A DNA stretch of 64,000 nucleotides from Pseudorhodoplanes sp049324435 (GCA_049324435.1 JBMOOQ010000028.1:124001-188000); one strand, 5' to 3'; shown: positions 36,928 to 46,336, counted from the first letter of the stretch. The notes: generated from the letters alone by a model not told the origin. Numbers and translations: made by a program.

Positions 36928-37690
36928 TCGCAGCGAGCGCATCGAGCCCGTCGGTCAGTGCGGCGGGTCCGGGCTGAAGGATCAGCGGCGACTTGATCTC
37001 GCGCAGCCAACGATCCCGGACCGCGGGGATTGCGTCGAAGCCCGGACGCGCGGCGACCTTGGCTGGCACGAATTTCTTGCCGCACCAGGACCCTACGATG
37101 ATGTCCGGCTGCGCAGCGATCACTTGATCCGTTGTGACGATGCGCTCGGGTGCGGATTTTTTCCGCGACAGCTCGGGAAAAATGTCGATGCCGCCCGCGA
37201 TTTCGATCAGTTCCGACACCCAGCGGATGCCCGAAATCATCGGCTCGTCCCATTCCTCGAAATAGATGCGCGGCCTTTGCTTGAGCCGCGCCGCTTCCGT
37301 CTGGACCGCATCGAGCCTCGACTGCAGCGAGGCTGAGAGCATATGGGCCTTCTCTGACGCATCGACCAGCGCACCGAGCGTATGGATCATCACAAAGATG
37401 CCGGCAATGTCCCGCTGGTTGAACGCATGGATCTCGACGCCCGCGCGAATGAGTTGCGCCACAATATCCGCCTGCAGGTCGGAGAACGTGAGAACAAGGT
37501 CCGGTTCGAGCGCGAGAATCTTCGGCACGTCCGCGCTGATGAAGGCGGACACGCGCGGCTTTTCTTTCCTGACCTGCGGCGGGCGTACCGCATAGCCCGA
37601 CACACCGACGATGCGATCCTGCTCGCCCAGGAGATACAGCGTCTCAACGGTCTCCTCGGTCAGACAGACAATGCGGGAGGGGGGGAGCAT
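36893..37690 (-). CDS. BtuF-like substrate-binding-fold protein without signal peptide
   Basis: 265 residues of the same fold class as BtuF: RIVCLTEETVETLYLLGEQDRIVGVSGYA at the N-terminus, the EPDLVLTFSD strand, and EEWDEPMISG in the second lobe. No export signal is apparent; the protein begins MLPPSRIVCLT, so it may act in the cytoplasm (cobalamin- or corrinoid-binding protein) or the start may be wrong. The gene is convergent with the exported binding protein and overlaps it by 35 bases. The neighbours suggest a related chelate, but ligand identity is unknown. Confidence 0.75.
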   Translation of the reverse strand: MLPPSRIVCLTEETVETLYLLGEQDRIVGVSGYAVRPPQVRKEKPRVSAFISADVPKILALEPDLVLTFSDLQADIVAQLIRAGVEIHAFNQRDIAGIFVMIHTLGALVDASEKAHMLSASLQSRLDAVQTEAARLKQRPRIYFEEWDEPMISGIRWVSELIEIAGGIDIFPELSRKKSAPERIVTTDQVIAAQPDIIVGSWCGKKFVPAKVAARPGFDAIPAVRDRWLREIKSPLILQPGPAALTDGLDALAAIIRGWAEAQAV

Positions 37691-37728
37691 TGGCTTTTAT
37701 CGCAGCGTTCGGCTGCGCCGGACAACCC

Positions 37729-38451
37729 CTATGGATCGAGGCCCAGCACCTCCGCTACCTCGGGGGTTGCCGGATTCTCCATGATTGCTCGCGGCTCGGC
37801 GCTCTGGAGAATGCGCCCGTGGTGCAAGACCACCATGGTATCGGCAAGCCCCACGGCTTCGTCGATGTCGTGGGTTACGAGGATTGTCGGGGTCGAAAGT
37901 TGTTTTCGCAGCTCTGCGATTTCCTGGTGCAGTTTTCGTCTGGTCACGCGGTCCACCGCCGAGAATGGCTCGTCCAGCAGCAGGACTTTCGGATCGCGGG
38001 CCAGCGCCCGCGCCACCGCGACGCGCTGCTGCTGGCCGCCGGAGAGTTCGGCCGGGCGACGCGCGCCAAGGCCGTTCAGATGGACCTGATCGAGCAGGGT
38101 CTCCGCGCGGGCCTTACGCTCTGCTTTGGGCAAGTGATCGAGTGCGCTCATTACGTTGCGGAGCGCCGTCATGTGCGGAAACAGCGCATAGTTCTGGAAC
38201 ACCATGCCGCTCCGCCGGAGATGTGGCGGCAGTGCGAGTCCGGTTTCGCTATCGAACCATACTTCGCCGCCCACGCTCACCTTTCCAGTTCGCGGCCGGT
38301 ACAGGCCTGCGATCGAGCGCAGCGTTGTCGATTTGCCGCTGCCGGATGGGCCAACCAGCGCGAGCATTTCGCCCGGAGCGCAGCTGAGATCGATCGCCAG
38401 CGGTATCGGACCAGCCTGATGCAACGATACCGACAAGCCAGCCGAATTCAC
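37729..38451 (-). CDS. modC: Molybdate-type ABC ATPase, short form
   Basis: 240 residues with Walker A GPSGSGKSTTLRSI, signature LSGGQQQRVAVARALA, Walker B VLLLDEPFSAVD and switch His THDIDEA. It lacks the C-terminal TOBE (molybdate-sensing) domain of the about 350-residue ModC. The GTG at 38451 overlaps the modB stop as GTGA and has GGAGG 5 bases upstream, so it is preferred over the GTG at 38472. It is the last gene of modABC. Tungstate could be a substrate too. Confidence 0.88.
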   Translation of the reverse strand: MNSAGLSVSLHQAGPIPLAIDLSCAPGEMLALVGPSGSGKSTTLRSIAGLYRPRTGKVSVGGEVWFDSETGLALPPHLRRSGMVFQNYALFPHMTALRNVMSALDHLPKAERKARAETLLDQVHLNGLGARRPAELSGGQQQRVAVARALARDPKVLLLDEPFSAVDRVTRRKLHQEIAELRKQLSTPTILVTHDIDEAVGLADTMVVLHHGRILQSAEPRAIMENPATPEVAEVLGLDP

Positions 38452-39116
38452 GCCAGCCTCCGTCCGGCCCACCGCGAAAACGCGAAGGTCATCGCAATCG
38501 CCAGAAGCGATATGACGAGGAGGAGCGCCGACATCTGCGCCGCGGCCGCATCGTCGAAGGCCTGAACGCGGTCGTAGATCGAAATCGCGATGGTCTTGGT
38601 CTCGCCGGGGATCGAGCCGCCGACCATCAGCACCACGCCGAATTCACCCAGCGTATGCGCAAAACTCAGCACTATGGCCGTGAGGATGCCCGGCCAGGCC
38701 AGCGGCAATTCCACCCGCATGAACGCGATCCACGGTGTCATGCCCGAACAGGCGGCGGCGTCCCGCACATCGCGCGAGATCGCCTCAAAGGCGCGTTGTA
38801 TCGGCTGGATCGAAAACGGAATGTTGACGATCACCGAAGCCAGCAAAAGGCCTTCGAAGGTAAAGACGAGCTGATGTCCGAACAGCTTTTCCCAAGTCTG
38901 TCCGACCGGCGAATGGCCACCGAACGCGACCAGAAGATAATAGCCGAACACGGTCGGCGGCAGCACCAGCGGCAACGCGACCAGCCCCTCCACCGCTGCC
39001 TTGCCGGTAAAGTCGCGATAGGCCAGCCACCGCCCGGCGACGATGCCGAGCGGCAGCAGGATGGCGACCGTCCCTGCGGCGAGCCGCAGCGACAGCCAGA
39101 GAGATGTCCAGTCCAT
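38448..39116 (-). CDS. modB: Molybdate ABC transporter permease
   Basis: 222 residues with five predicted membrane helices and the EAA-loop motif region EAISRDVRDAAACSGMTPW. LSFAHTLGEFGVVLMVGGSIPGET is characteristic of ModB. It sits between modA (28-base gap) and modC (4-base overlap) and forms the channel. The start is the ATG at 39116. Confidence 0.94.
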   Translation of the reverse strand: MDWTSLWLSLRLAAGTVAILLPLGIVAGRWLAYRDFTGKAAVEGLVALPLVLPPTVFGYYLLVAFGGHSPVGQTWEKLFGHQLVFTFEGLLLASVIVNIPFSIQPIQRAFEAISRDVRDAAACSGMTPWIAFMRVELPLAWPGILTAIVLSFAHTLGEFGVVLMVGGSIPGETKTIAISIYDRVQAFDDAAAAQMSALLLVISLLAIAMTFAFSRWAGRRLA

Positions 39117-39144
39117 GGCAGCAGTCTCGTTTCAAACTGTCCCG

Positions 39145-39915
39145 TTATTCGCCGGGCAGAACGAAGCCGTACTTCACCATGATCTTGCGGGCCGGCGGCG
39201 ATTGCACGAAGGCATAAAACCGTTCGGCAACCGGTCCGGCCTTGGTCGTTAGCACCATGCGCTGACGCAGCGGCTGGTGCCATTCGGCCGGAATCAATGC
39301 AAATGTGCCGAGTTTGGACACTTTCGGGGAGAGCGCGAGCGAATAGGCAATGATTCCGCCTTGCGTCGAGCCCGAGGTCGCGAATTGTGCCGCCTGCGAG
39401 ACATTCTCGCCGAGCACCAGCTTGTCCTTCACCTGGTCCCACAGGCTCTGATGGCGCAGCGCCTCCTCGGCGCGTTTGCCGTAGGGCGCATGATCCGGAT
39501 TGGCGATGGCGAATTTCTGCAGGCGGCCGTCTGCCAGCGCCGCCTTCAGGTCGGCGAGCGTGCCATCCGCCTTCAACAGAGAATTATGTGGGACGATGAT
39601 AACAACGCGTCCGATCGCATACAGCTCGCCGCGATCCCTGGCATGCCCGCCCTTTGCGAGTTCGAAAATGTAATCCTCGTCGGCGGACAAGAACATCTGA
39701 AACGGCGCGCCCTGCTGGATTTGCCGGGTAAAGTTGCCGGACGATCCATAGGATACCTTAACCTTCTCGCCGGTTTCTTTCGCGAAGGCTTCGGTCACCT
39801 CCTCAAGCGCGAATTGCAGATCGGATGCGGCGGCAATCACGGGCTCCTGCGCAGCGGCAGGACGCAGAAGCATAAGGGATGACAGAGCGAATACGAACGC
39901 AAGGCGTTTGATCAC
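39145..39915 (-). CDS. modA: Molybdate ABC transporter periplasmic binding protein
   Basis: 256 residues. The signal peptide runs to about residue 22 (...LRPAAAQ). The oxyanion-binding loops are visible: AAASDLQ after the signal and YGSSGNFTRQI, where Ser residues bind molybdate, with a later GSTQGGIIAYSLALS. A GTG at 39915 is preferred because it has CGGAG upstream and starts directly at the signal peptide; a longer frame upstream is Arg-rich and not signal-like. The gene leads modABC; no ModE box was identified. Confidence 0.93.
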   Translation of the reverse strand: MIKRLAFVFALSSLMLLRPAAAQEPVIAAASDLQFALEEVTEAFAKETGEKVKVSYGSSGNFTRQIQQGAPFQMFLSADEDYIFELAKGGHARDRGELYAIGRVVIIVPHNSLLKADGTLADLKAALADGRLQKFAIANPDHAPYGKRAEEALRHQSLWDQVKDKLVLGENVSQAAQFATSGSTQGGIIAYSLALSPKVSKLGTFALIPAEWHQPLRQRMVLTTKAGPVAERFYAFVQSPPARKIMVKYGFVLPGE

Positions 39916-40151
39916 GGCGGTTCTCCGGGTCCGGATGCGCTGCAGGGCGCGAGCAAAGCCGCGCTGCAGACGAACGATGGATTGAAAAAGCGACAGAGCC
40001 AGGAACCGCCGTTCCATGATGCCGAGGCACGCTCAGTGCCCTGCGGGTCGCAAAGGTACTTTAGCAGCCCCCCGCCATTTGCCAAGATCGGACATACAAT
40101 CTCGGACACAATATCGCAGACTCGCGAGACGGTCCGACCCGGGAGAAGGCG

Positions 40152-41783
40152 ATGACCACACCGACGCCTGCCGAAGGCGACTACGACTACATCATCGCCG
40201 GTGCAGGCTCGGCCGGGTGCGTCCTGGCCAACCGGCTCTCGGCCGATCCGGATAAGCGCGTGCTGCTGCTGGAGGCCGGCGGGCGCGATAACTGGATCTG
40301 GTTTCACATCCCGGTCGGCTATCTGTTCGCGATCGGCAATCCGCGCTCGGACTGGATGTTTCGCACCGAGCCGGTACCCGGTCTGAACGGCCGCTCGCTC
40401 GCCTATCCGCGCGGCAAGGTGCTGGGCGGATCGTCGGCGATCAACGCCATGATCTACATGCGCGGACAGGCCGGCGATTACGACCACTGGCGGCAGCTCG
40501 GTCTCACAGGTTGGGGCTGGGACGACGTGAAGCCCCTGTTCAAGAAGCAGCTCGATCATTTTCTGGGCGACAGCGAGCATCACGGCACAGGCGGCGAGTG
40601 GCGCGTGGAATATCCGCGGCTGCGCTGGGATATCACCGACGCCTTCCGCGAAGCGGCGGCGCAGGCTGGGATTCCAAAATGCGGCGATTTCAACACCGGC
40701 AACAATGAGGGCTGCGGCTATTTCCACGTCAACCAGAAGATGGGACGGCGCTGGTCGTCGGCGCGCGGCTTTCTCAAGCCGGTGATGGGGCGCCCAAATC
40801 TGCGGGTCGAGACCGGTTGCCTGGTTGAGAAAATCGAATTCGACGGCAGGCGCGCGACCGGTGTGCGCTTCCGGCAGAACGGCGAAAGCAAGGTTGCACG
40901 CTGCCGCGGCGAGGTGATCCTGTCGGCGGGCGCGATCGGCTCGGTCCAACTCCTGCTGCTGTCCGGTGTCGGGCCGGTTGCACAACTCGCCAAACACGGG
41001 ATTGCGCCAGTCCTTGATAAGCCGGGCGTCGGCGAGAACCTGCAGGATCACCTGCAATTGCGGTTGATTCACAAGGTCACAGGCGTCACCACACTGAACG
41101 AGACCTATCGGTCGCTGTTCCGCCGCGCGATGATGGGCCTCGACTATGCGCTGCGCCGGCGTGGACCTTTGACCATGGCGCCGTCGCAACTTGGCGCGTT
41201 CACGCGGTCAAGCCCGCACTACGACCGGCCGAACATCCAGTTTCATGTGCAGCCTCTCTCGCTCGACAAGTTCGGCGACCCGCTGCACGATTTCCCGGCC
41301 TTCACCACCAGCGTTGCGAATCTGCGGCCATCGAGCCGCGGCTTTGTCCGGCTTCGCAGCGCCGACCCGGCGGACAAGCCGGTGATCCAGCCGAACTATC
41401 TTGCGACCGACGAGGACCGTCAGGTTGCGGCGGATTCGATCCGCGTTGCCCGCAATATCGTGGCGCAACCGGCATTGCAGAAATATCATCCGGTCGAATA
41501 TCTGCCCGGGGATACGGTGCGCAGCAACGACGACGCGGCGCTCGCGAAGGCGGCGGGCGATATCGGAACCACGATCTTCCATCCGGTCGGCACCGCGAAG
41601 ATGGGCCGGCCGGACGACCCGATGGCGGTGGTGGACGAGCGGCTTCGCGTGATCGGGCTTGCAAATTTGCGGGTCATCGATGCATCGGTGATGCCGACGA
41701 TAACCTCCGGGAACACAAACTCCCCAACCATGATGATCGCCGAAAAGGGGGCAATGATGGTGCGGGAGGATGCGCGGGGCTGA
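40152..41783 (+). CDS. GMC-family FAD oxidoreductase (choline-dehydrogenase-like)
   Basis: 543 residues. The FAD-binding GAGSAGCVLANRLS motif is at 16-29, and the GMC signature 1 is in YPRGKVLGGSSAINAMIYMRG. The second catalytic region near the C-terminus contains FHPVGTAKMG with the active-site His and TNSPTMMIAEKGA. Such enzymes oxidise alcohols; choline dehydrogenase, alkyl alcohol and vanillyl-type oxidases share this architecture, so substrate is not assigned. The ATG at 40152 has GGGAGAAGG upstream. It is monocistronic, divergent from modA. Confidence 0.88.
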   Translation: MTTPTPAEGDYDYIIAGAGSAGCVLANRLSADPDKRVLLLEAGGRDNWIWFHIPVGYLFAIGNPRSDWMFRTEPVPGLNGRSLAYPRGKVLGGSSAINAMIYMRGQAGDYDHWRQLGLTGWGWDDVKPLFKKQLDHFLGDSEHHGTGGEWRVEYPRLRWDITDAFREAAAQAGIPKCGDFNTGNNEGCGYFHVNQKMGRRWSSARGFLKPVMGRPNLRVETGCLVEKIEFDGRRATGVRFRQNGESKVARCRGEVILSAGAIGSVQLLLLSGVGPVAQLAKHGIAPVLDKPGVGENLQDHLQLRLIHKVTGVTTLNETYRSLFRRAMMGLDYALRRRGPLTMAPSQLGAFTRSSPHYDRPNIQFHVQPLSLDKFGDPLHDFPAFTTSVANLRPSSRGFVRLRSADPADKPVIQPNYLATDEDRQVAADSIRVARNIVAQPALQKYHPVEYLPGDTVRSNDDAALAKAAGDIGTTIFHPVGTAKMGRPDDPMAVVDERLRVIGLANLRVIDASVMPTITSGNTNSPTMMIAEKGAMMVREDARG

Positions 41784-41830
41784 CCCGCCGTCACACCATT
41801 TCCTAAGATTCGCGCGATAATGCCTTGACC

Positions 41831-42421
41831 ATGCACCCGCTTCTTTCGCGCATCCGAAACATCATTGCCGACCCGCGGGGGGAGTGGCCGCTGATCGCCA
41901 CCGAGCCCGGCAACCCGATGCGGCTGTTCGTCGGTTACGTTTCGGTACTGGCTGCGATCCCGGCGATTGCCGGGTTCATCGGATCGAGCCTGATCGGTGT
42001 CTCGGTTTCGGTAGGCCGGTTGCACGATCCGTTGTCGATCGGATTGCTTCGGGCTTTCATAAGCTATCTGTTCAGCTTCGTGATCGTCTATTTGACCGCG
42101 CTCGCCGTCGATGTCATGGCGCCTTTGTTCCAGACGCAGCGCAACTTCACCAATGCGCTGAAGCTCTCGGTCTATTCCTTCACGCCGGTCTGGCTGATCG
42201 GGATCGTGCTGGTAATGCCGGGGCTGCGATTTCTTTCCATTCTCGGGCTTTACGCGATCCGCCTGGTCTGGACCGGGCTGCCGCCGCTGATGGGCACGCC
42301 ACGCACCAAAGTCCTGCCCTATGCGTTGTCGATCGTGGTCGCGGCCTTCGGCATCACGCTCGCCATGGCGGTGATTCAGGCTGCTTTCCTCACTCTGCCG
42401 TTCCAGGGCAGAGGTGACTGA
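41831..42421 (+). CDS. Yip1-family integral membrane protein
   Basis: 196 residues with about five hydrophobic segments starting at residue 33 (VGYVSVLAAIPAIAGF...). The Yip1-domain wording FTNALKLSVYSFTPVWLIGI is visible. Function in bacteria is unknown. The ATG at 41831 is used; an in-frame TTG 6 bases earlier is an alternative. The stop is one base from the convergent transketolase-like gene end. Confidence 0.85.
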   Translation: MHPLLSRIRNIIADPRGEWPLIATEPGNPMRLFVGYVSVLAAIPAIAGFIGSSLIGVSVSVGRLHDPLSIGLLRAFISYLFSFVIVYLTALAVDVMAPLFQTQRNFTNALKLSVYSFTPVWLIGIVLVMPGLRFLSILGLYAIRLVWTGLPPLMGTPRTKVLPYALSIVVAAFGITLAMAVIQAAFLTLPFQGRGD

Positions 42422-44812
42422 CTACGGTAGTGCCTTCAGATAACGGATCGGCCGCCCGGTGGTGAGTGCCTGCGCTGCGGCAATGATCGCGTTCGTGTCG
42501 ATGCCGTAATGCCGGTAGAGCTCCGGCAGCGATCCGGTCTGGCCGAAATGCTCGACGCCGAGACCGCGGGTCCGGTGACCGTGCACGGCGCCAAGCCATG
42601 ACAATGTCGCGGGATGCCCATCCAGCACGGTAACGATTCCGCAATCCGGCGGCACGTCGTCCAATAGCCGCTCGATATGCGAGCGAGCATGCACAAGGCC
42701 TCGTTCGCGGGCGCGCTGCGCCGCTGTCCAGCCGGCATTCAGCCGGTCGGCGGAGGTGACGGCGAGCAGCCCGACGTCGCGGCGGTCCTCTCCCATCAGT
42801 CCGACTGCCTCGATTGCTTCCGGCGCGATTGCGCCGGTATAGGCGACGACTACCTGCGCATTCGGTCCGGGTTTGCGTAGCCAGTAGGCGCCGTTGACGA
42901 TGTCCTGCCGCAAATCGTCGGACATTGTACGCTGCGGCTGCTCGACCGGACGGGTAGAGAGCCGCAGATAGACCGATCCGCCGGTCTCGTCCCGGAGCCA
43001 TGACTGTTCGGATGGTGTGGCATCGCCGTCCTTCTGGATATAGTCGAACGCAAAGCGCAGGATGACCGCGAGCTCGTCGACGAATGCAGGTTCGAACGAT
43101 GCGAGCCCGTCCTGCGCCATGCCAATCAGCGGCTGCGCGATCGACTGATGCGCGCCGCCCTCGGGCGCGAGCGTAATGCCGGACGGTGTCGCCACCACAA
43201 TGAAGCGGGCATCCTGGTAGCAGGCGTAATTCAGCGCATCGAGCCCGCGCGCGATGAAGGGATCGTAGAGCGTTCCGACCGGCAGCAGCCGTTCGCCCTC
43301 GATCGCATGAGATAGCCCAAGCGCGGACAGCAGAATGAACAGGTTCATCTCAGCGATGCCGAGCTCGATATGCTGGCCCTCCGGCGAAAATTCCCAGGCG
43401 AAGGTGGAGGGAATGCGCTCGTTGCGGAACGTATCGAGCGCCGATTCGCGCGCGAATAGCTTGCGCCGGTTCACCCAAGCGCCGAGATTGGTCGAGACCG
43501 TGACGTCCGGCGATGTGGTGACGATACGCGACGCATAGGACTCCCTCGATTTGGCGATCTCGTTCATCAGCGCGCCGAATCCGGTCTGGGTCGAGGTCAC
43601 GGCCTGTACTGGCACCGGCAGCGTTGCGGGAATCGCGATGCGCGCTGCTTTCGCCGCAGGCTTGCGCTGCGCGAACGGCACCGTGTCGAGAAAATCTTGG
43701 AGAACTTGTTGCGGTAGCGTCAGGCCCTCGAACTTGTCCCACTCATGGCCGGGTCGCACATGGTTCTGCGCCCGGAACGTCTCCATCTGCGCCGGCGTCA
43801 TCAGCCCGGCGTGATTGTCTTTATGTCCGGCCATCGGCAGGCCGAAGCCCTTCACCGTGTAGCAGATGAAGCAGACCGGCCGGTCGTGGTCGACGCTCTT
43901 GAAGGCCTTGAGCAGCGCCGGGAGATCGTGGCCGCCGAGATTGTTCATCAGCCGCGCCAGCTCGTCGTCCGAGCGCTTCCCGATCAGCCGCGTCACATCG
44001 CCCTGATCGCCGATTTCGTCGAGGAGGCGCTTTCGCCATGCAGCGCCCCCCTGGAACACCAGCGCCGAATAAAGCGGGTTCGGACACGCATCGATCCACT
44101 GACGCAGTTTCTCGCCGCCAGGCTCGCGGAATGCCGCTTCCTGCAGCGAACCGTATTTGACGATCACAACCTGCCAGCCGAAATTCTCGAACAGCTGTTC
44201 GTAGCGCTCCCACAATCCTTCGCGCACCACGGCGTCGAGACTCTGGCGGTTGTAGTCCACGATCCACCAGCAATTGCGCAGCGATTGTTTCCAGCCTTCC
44301 AGCAGCGCCTCGAAGATATTGCCCTCGTCGAGTTCGGCATCGCCAACCAGCGCGATCATGCGGCCTTCCGGCTTGTCTTTGACGAAGCCGTGCGCGCGGA
44401 CGTAATCCTGCACGATCGACGAGAATAGCGTCTGCGCAACGCCAAGTCCGACCGACCCGGTGGAGAAGTCGACATCGTCGATATCTTTGGTGCGTGAGGG
44501 ATAGCTCTGCGCACCCTTGTAGCCGCGAAAGTTTTCGAGCTTCTCGCGCGTCTGCTTGCCGAGCAGATACTGGATCGCGTGAAAGACCGGCGACGCATGC
44601 GGCTTCACCGCGACGCGGTCCTGCGGCCGCAGGATGTCGAAATAGAGCGCGGTCATGATGGTCGCGAGCGAGGCGGACGAGGCCTGGTGCCCGCCGACCT
44701 TGAGCCCATCGACGTTCTCGCGGATGTGGTTCGCGTTGTGGATGGTCCAGCTCGCGAGCCACAGCACCTTCTTTTCCAGTTCGGACAGGATGTCGATGCG
44801 AGGCGGCTGCAT
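42422..44812 (-). CDS. Pyruvate dehydrogenase E1-like/2-oxobutyrate dehydrogenase E1-like thiamine enzyme
   Basis: 796 residues with the homodimeric E1/transketolase layout. The thiamine-diphosphate motif GDAELDEGNIFEALLEGW ends with WWIVDYNRQS, and VKGFGLP precedes the second domain. AceE is about 890 residues, so this is the shorter MdeB-like group (2-oxobutyrate dehydrogenase E1 beside methionine gamma-lyase in Pseudomonas). No mdeA is visible. ATG at 44812 has AAAGGAG upstream. It is divergent from an Lrp/AsnC regulator, as in the mde locus, which points to amino-acid-responsive control. Confidence 0.85.
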   Translation of the reverse strand: MQPPRIDILSELEKKVLWLASWTIHNANHIRENVDGLKVGGHQASSASLATIMTALYFDILRPQDRVAVKPHASPVFHAIQYLLGKQTREKLENFRGYKGAQSYPSRTKDIDDVDFSTGSVGLGVAQTLFSSIVQDYVRAHGFVKDKPEGRMIALVGDAELDEGNIFEALLEGWKQSLRNCWWIVDYNRQSLDAVVREGLWERYEQLFENFGWQVVIVKYGSLQEAAFREPGGEKLRQWIDACPNPLYSALVFQGGAAWRKRLLDEIGDQGDVTRLIGKRSDDELARLMNNLGGHDLPALLKAFKSVDHDRPVCFICYTVKGFGLPMAGHKDNHAGLMTPAQMETFRAQNHVRPGHEWDKFEGLTLPQQVLQDFLDTVPFAQRKPAAKAARIAIPATLPVPVQAVTSTQTGFGALMNEIAKSRESYASRIVTTSPDVTVSTNLGAWVNRRKLFARESALDTFRNERIPSTFAWEFSPEGQHIELGIAEMNLFILLSALGLSHAIEGERLLPVGTLYDPFIARGLDALNYACYQDARFIVVATPSGITLAPEGGAHQSIAQPLIGMAQDGLASFEPAFVDELAVILRFAFDYIQKDGDATPSEQSWLRDETGGSVYLRLSTRPVEQPQRTMSDDLRQDIVNGAYWLRKPGPNAQVVVAYTGAIAPEAIEAVGLMGEDRRDVGLLAVTSADRLNAGWTAAQRARERGLVHARSHIERLLDDVPPDCGIVTVLDGHPATLSWLGAVHGHRTRGLGVEHFGQTGSLPELYRHYGIDTNAIIAAAQALTTGRPIRYLKALP

Positions 44813-44909
44813 GATGCGCTCCTTTGGCGCGATCCTCGGGTTGTGCGGACGAGTCTGTGTCTCGCACGGGCCGCATGGCAATGGCATTCAATTCGCGTTA
44901 TGATGGTCT

Positions 44910-44929
44910 GCATTATTAGCAGAATATGC
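44910..44929. promoter_or_regulatory. Imperfect palindrome, candidate Lrp/AsnC operator
   Basis: GCATTATTAGCAGAATATGC reads GCAT/ATGC at the ends with an AT-rich centre, in the 152-base divergent gap (44813-44964) between the thiamine enzyme gene and its neighbouring Lrp/AsnC gene. AT-rich palindromes of this kind are typical for the family; binding is inference. Confidence 0.4.
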
Positions 44930-44964
44930 CAATTTGCTCTCGATATGAAGCATGATCAGCCAAA

Positions 44965-45423
44965 ATGACGCTCGATGCTATCGATCGCAAAATTCTCGCG
45001 CTGTTGCAGGACGACGGCCGCATCAGTTTGGCCGCGCTTGCCGAAAAGGTTGGCCTTTCGCCGTCGCCCTGCCTGCGCCGCGTCCGCCTGCTGGAAAAGG
45101 CCGGCATCATCGCGCGCTATGTCGCGGTCCTGAATCAGCGCGAGGTAGGGCTGCCCGTTTCCGTTTTCATTTCGATCAAGCTGGAAAGCCAGCGCGAGGA
45201 GGCGCTGACCAAATTCGGGCGTGCGATCGCGCGCTGGCCAGAGGTTCTGGAATGCTACCTGATGACCGGCCCGCGTGATTATCTCCTTCGCGTCGTGGTC
45301 GCCGATCTCTCCGCCTACGAGCAGTTCCTGAAGCAGAAGCTGACGCGGCTCGATGGCATCGCTTCGATCGAGTCGAGCTTCGCACTTGAGCAGGTAAAAT
45401 ACACTAACGTGCTGCCAGTGTGA
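44965..45423 (+). CDS. Lrp/AsnC-family transcriptional regulator
   Basis: 152 residues: an N-terminal winged HTH (DAIDRKILALLQDDGRISL and VGLSPSPCLRRVRLLEKAGII) and a C-terminal RAM ligand-binding domain (VFISIKLES, GPRDYLLRVVVADL). It likely controls the divergent thiamine enzyme gene in response to an amino acid. It is convergent with the lytic transglycosylase, with a 1-base gap. Confidence 0.93.
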   Translation: MTLDAIDRKILALLQDDGRISLAALAEKVGLSPSPCLRRVRLLEKAGIIARYVAVLNQREVGLPVSVFISIKLESQREEALTKFGRAIARWPEVLECYLMTGPRDYLLRVVVADLSAYEQFLKQKLTRLDGIASIESSFALEQVKYTNVLPV

Positions 45424-45424
45424 C

Positions 45425-46336
45425 TCAACCTCTGTTCCGCAACACAAGGCAAGCGCCGCCGGCCTTGCGCAGCGTATTGCAGAGCGCGTTGGCCTCGGCG
45501 CGCGTATCGGTACCGATCCGCACCTGGTAGAACACGGCACGCCCGCGCGTCCGCAGCATCGACGACTGGATGCCGGGGTCCTTTCCGGCAAGGATACTCT
45601 CATAGCGCCGCAACGCCCGTGCATACATCGCCATCGCGCGCTCGCGCGAGAAGCCCGCACCAAGCTGCACACCCCAGGGCTGCGCCAGCGAATGCACGAC
45701 GCGCTGCGTCAGCTGTTCGAGGAACGGCGACGGCGAACGTTTCAGTATCGCCATCAGTTCGCCGCAGCCGGGTTCGCGCATCTGCTCCTGTTTTGGTGTC
45801 TCCTTGCCGTCGCGCGCCTTGGCGCGTTCGGCGGCCCAATCGTCAACCGTCATGCCGGTGATTGCCGAAACATAGTTCCGCGTTTCGCCCGGCATCGGTC
45901 CCGTGCCTGCGAGCCACTCGCGCACACGGCGCGGTCCGGCATTATAGGCGGCCGCCGCAAGCCCGAGATTGCCGAATTGCAGCCAGAGCTCTTTCAGGAA
46001 TTCCGCCGACTTCGGCAACGCCTGGACGGGGTCGAAAGGATCGAGGAGCCCGCGCTCGGCGGCGGTGCCCGGCATGAATTGCGCCATCCCCTGCGCGCGC
46101 TTGCCGCTGCGCGTCATCGGGCCGACCGCGTCGGCGCGGAAACGGCTTTCCTGCCAGATCACCCGCGCGAAAAATTCGACCGGCAGACCGTGATCGCGCG
46201 CGGCGGACTCGATCATCAGGCAGATGGAGTCGTCGGGTGCGGAGGTCTGGGCGAGGGCATTCGAAAGCGACGCCGATGCCAGCGCCATTGCTATGGCAAA
46301 GACGCGGCCTCCCGCGGTCTGAAAAACGCCCGGCAC
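45425..46336 (-). CDS. Lytic transglycosylase (SLT domain), exported
   Basis: 303 residues. A signal peptide ends near residue 29 (ASLSNALAQ). The SLT domain (about 40-150) contains the catalytic Glu in IWQESRF, the GLMQ-like GMAQFMPGT and AAYNAGPRRV. The C-terminal part (AVFYQVRIGTDTRAEANALC) resembles a SPOR-type peptidoglycan-binding segment, with an early-ended tail and two Cys. Cleaves glycan strands during wall remodelling. Separated by 72 bases from the downstream neighbour's end. Confidence 0.9.
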   Translation of the reverse strand: MPGVFQTAGGRVFAIAMALASASLSNALAQTSAPDDSICLMIESAARDHGLPVEFFARVIWQESRFRADAVGPMTRSGKRAQGMAQFMPGTAAERGLLDPFDPVQALPKSAEFLKELWLQFGNLGLAAAAYNAGPRRVREWLAGTGPMPGETRNYVSAITGMTVDDWAAERAKARDGKETPKQEQMREPGCGELMAILKRSPSPFLEQLTQRVVHSLAQPWGVQLGAGFSRERAMAMYARALRRYESILAGKDPGIQSSMLRTRGRAVFYQVRIGTDTRAEANALCNTLRKAGGACLVLRNRG

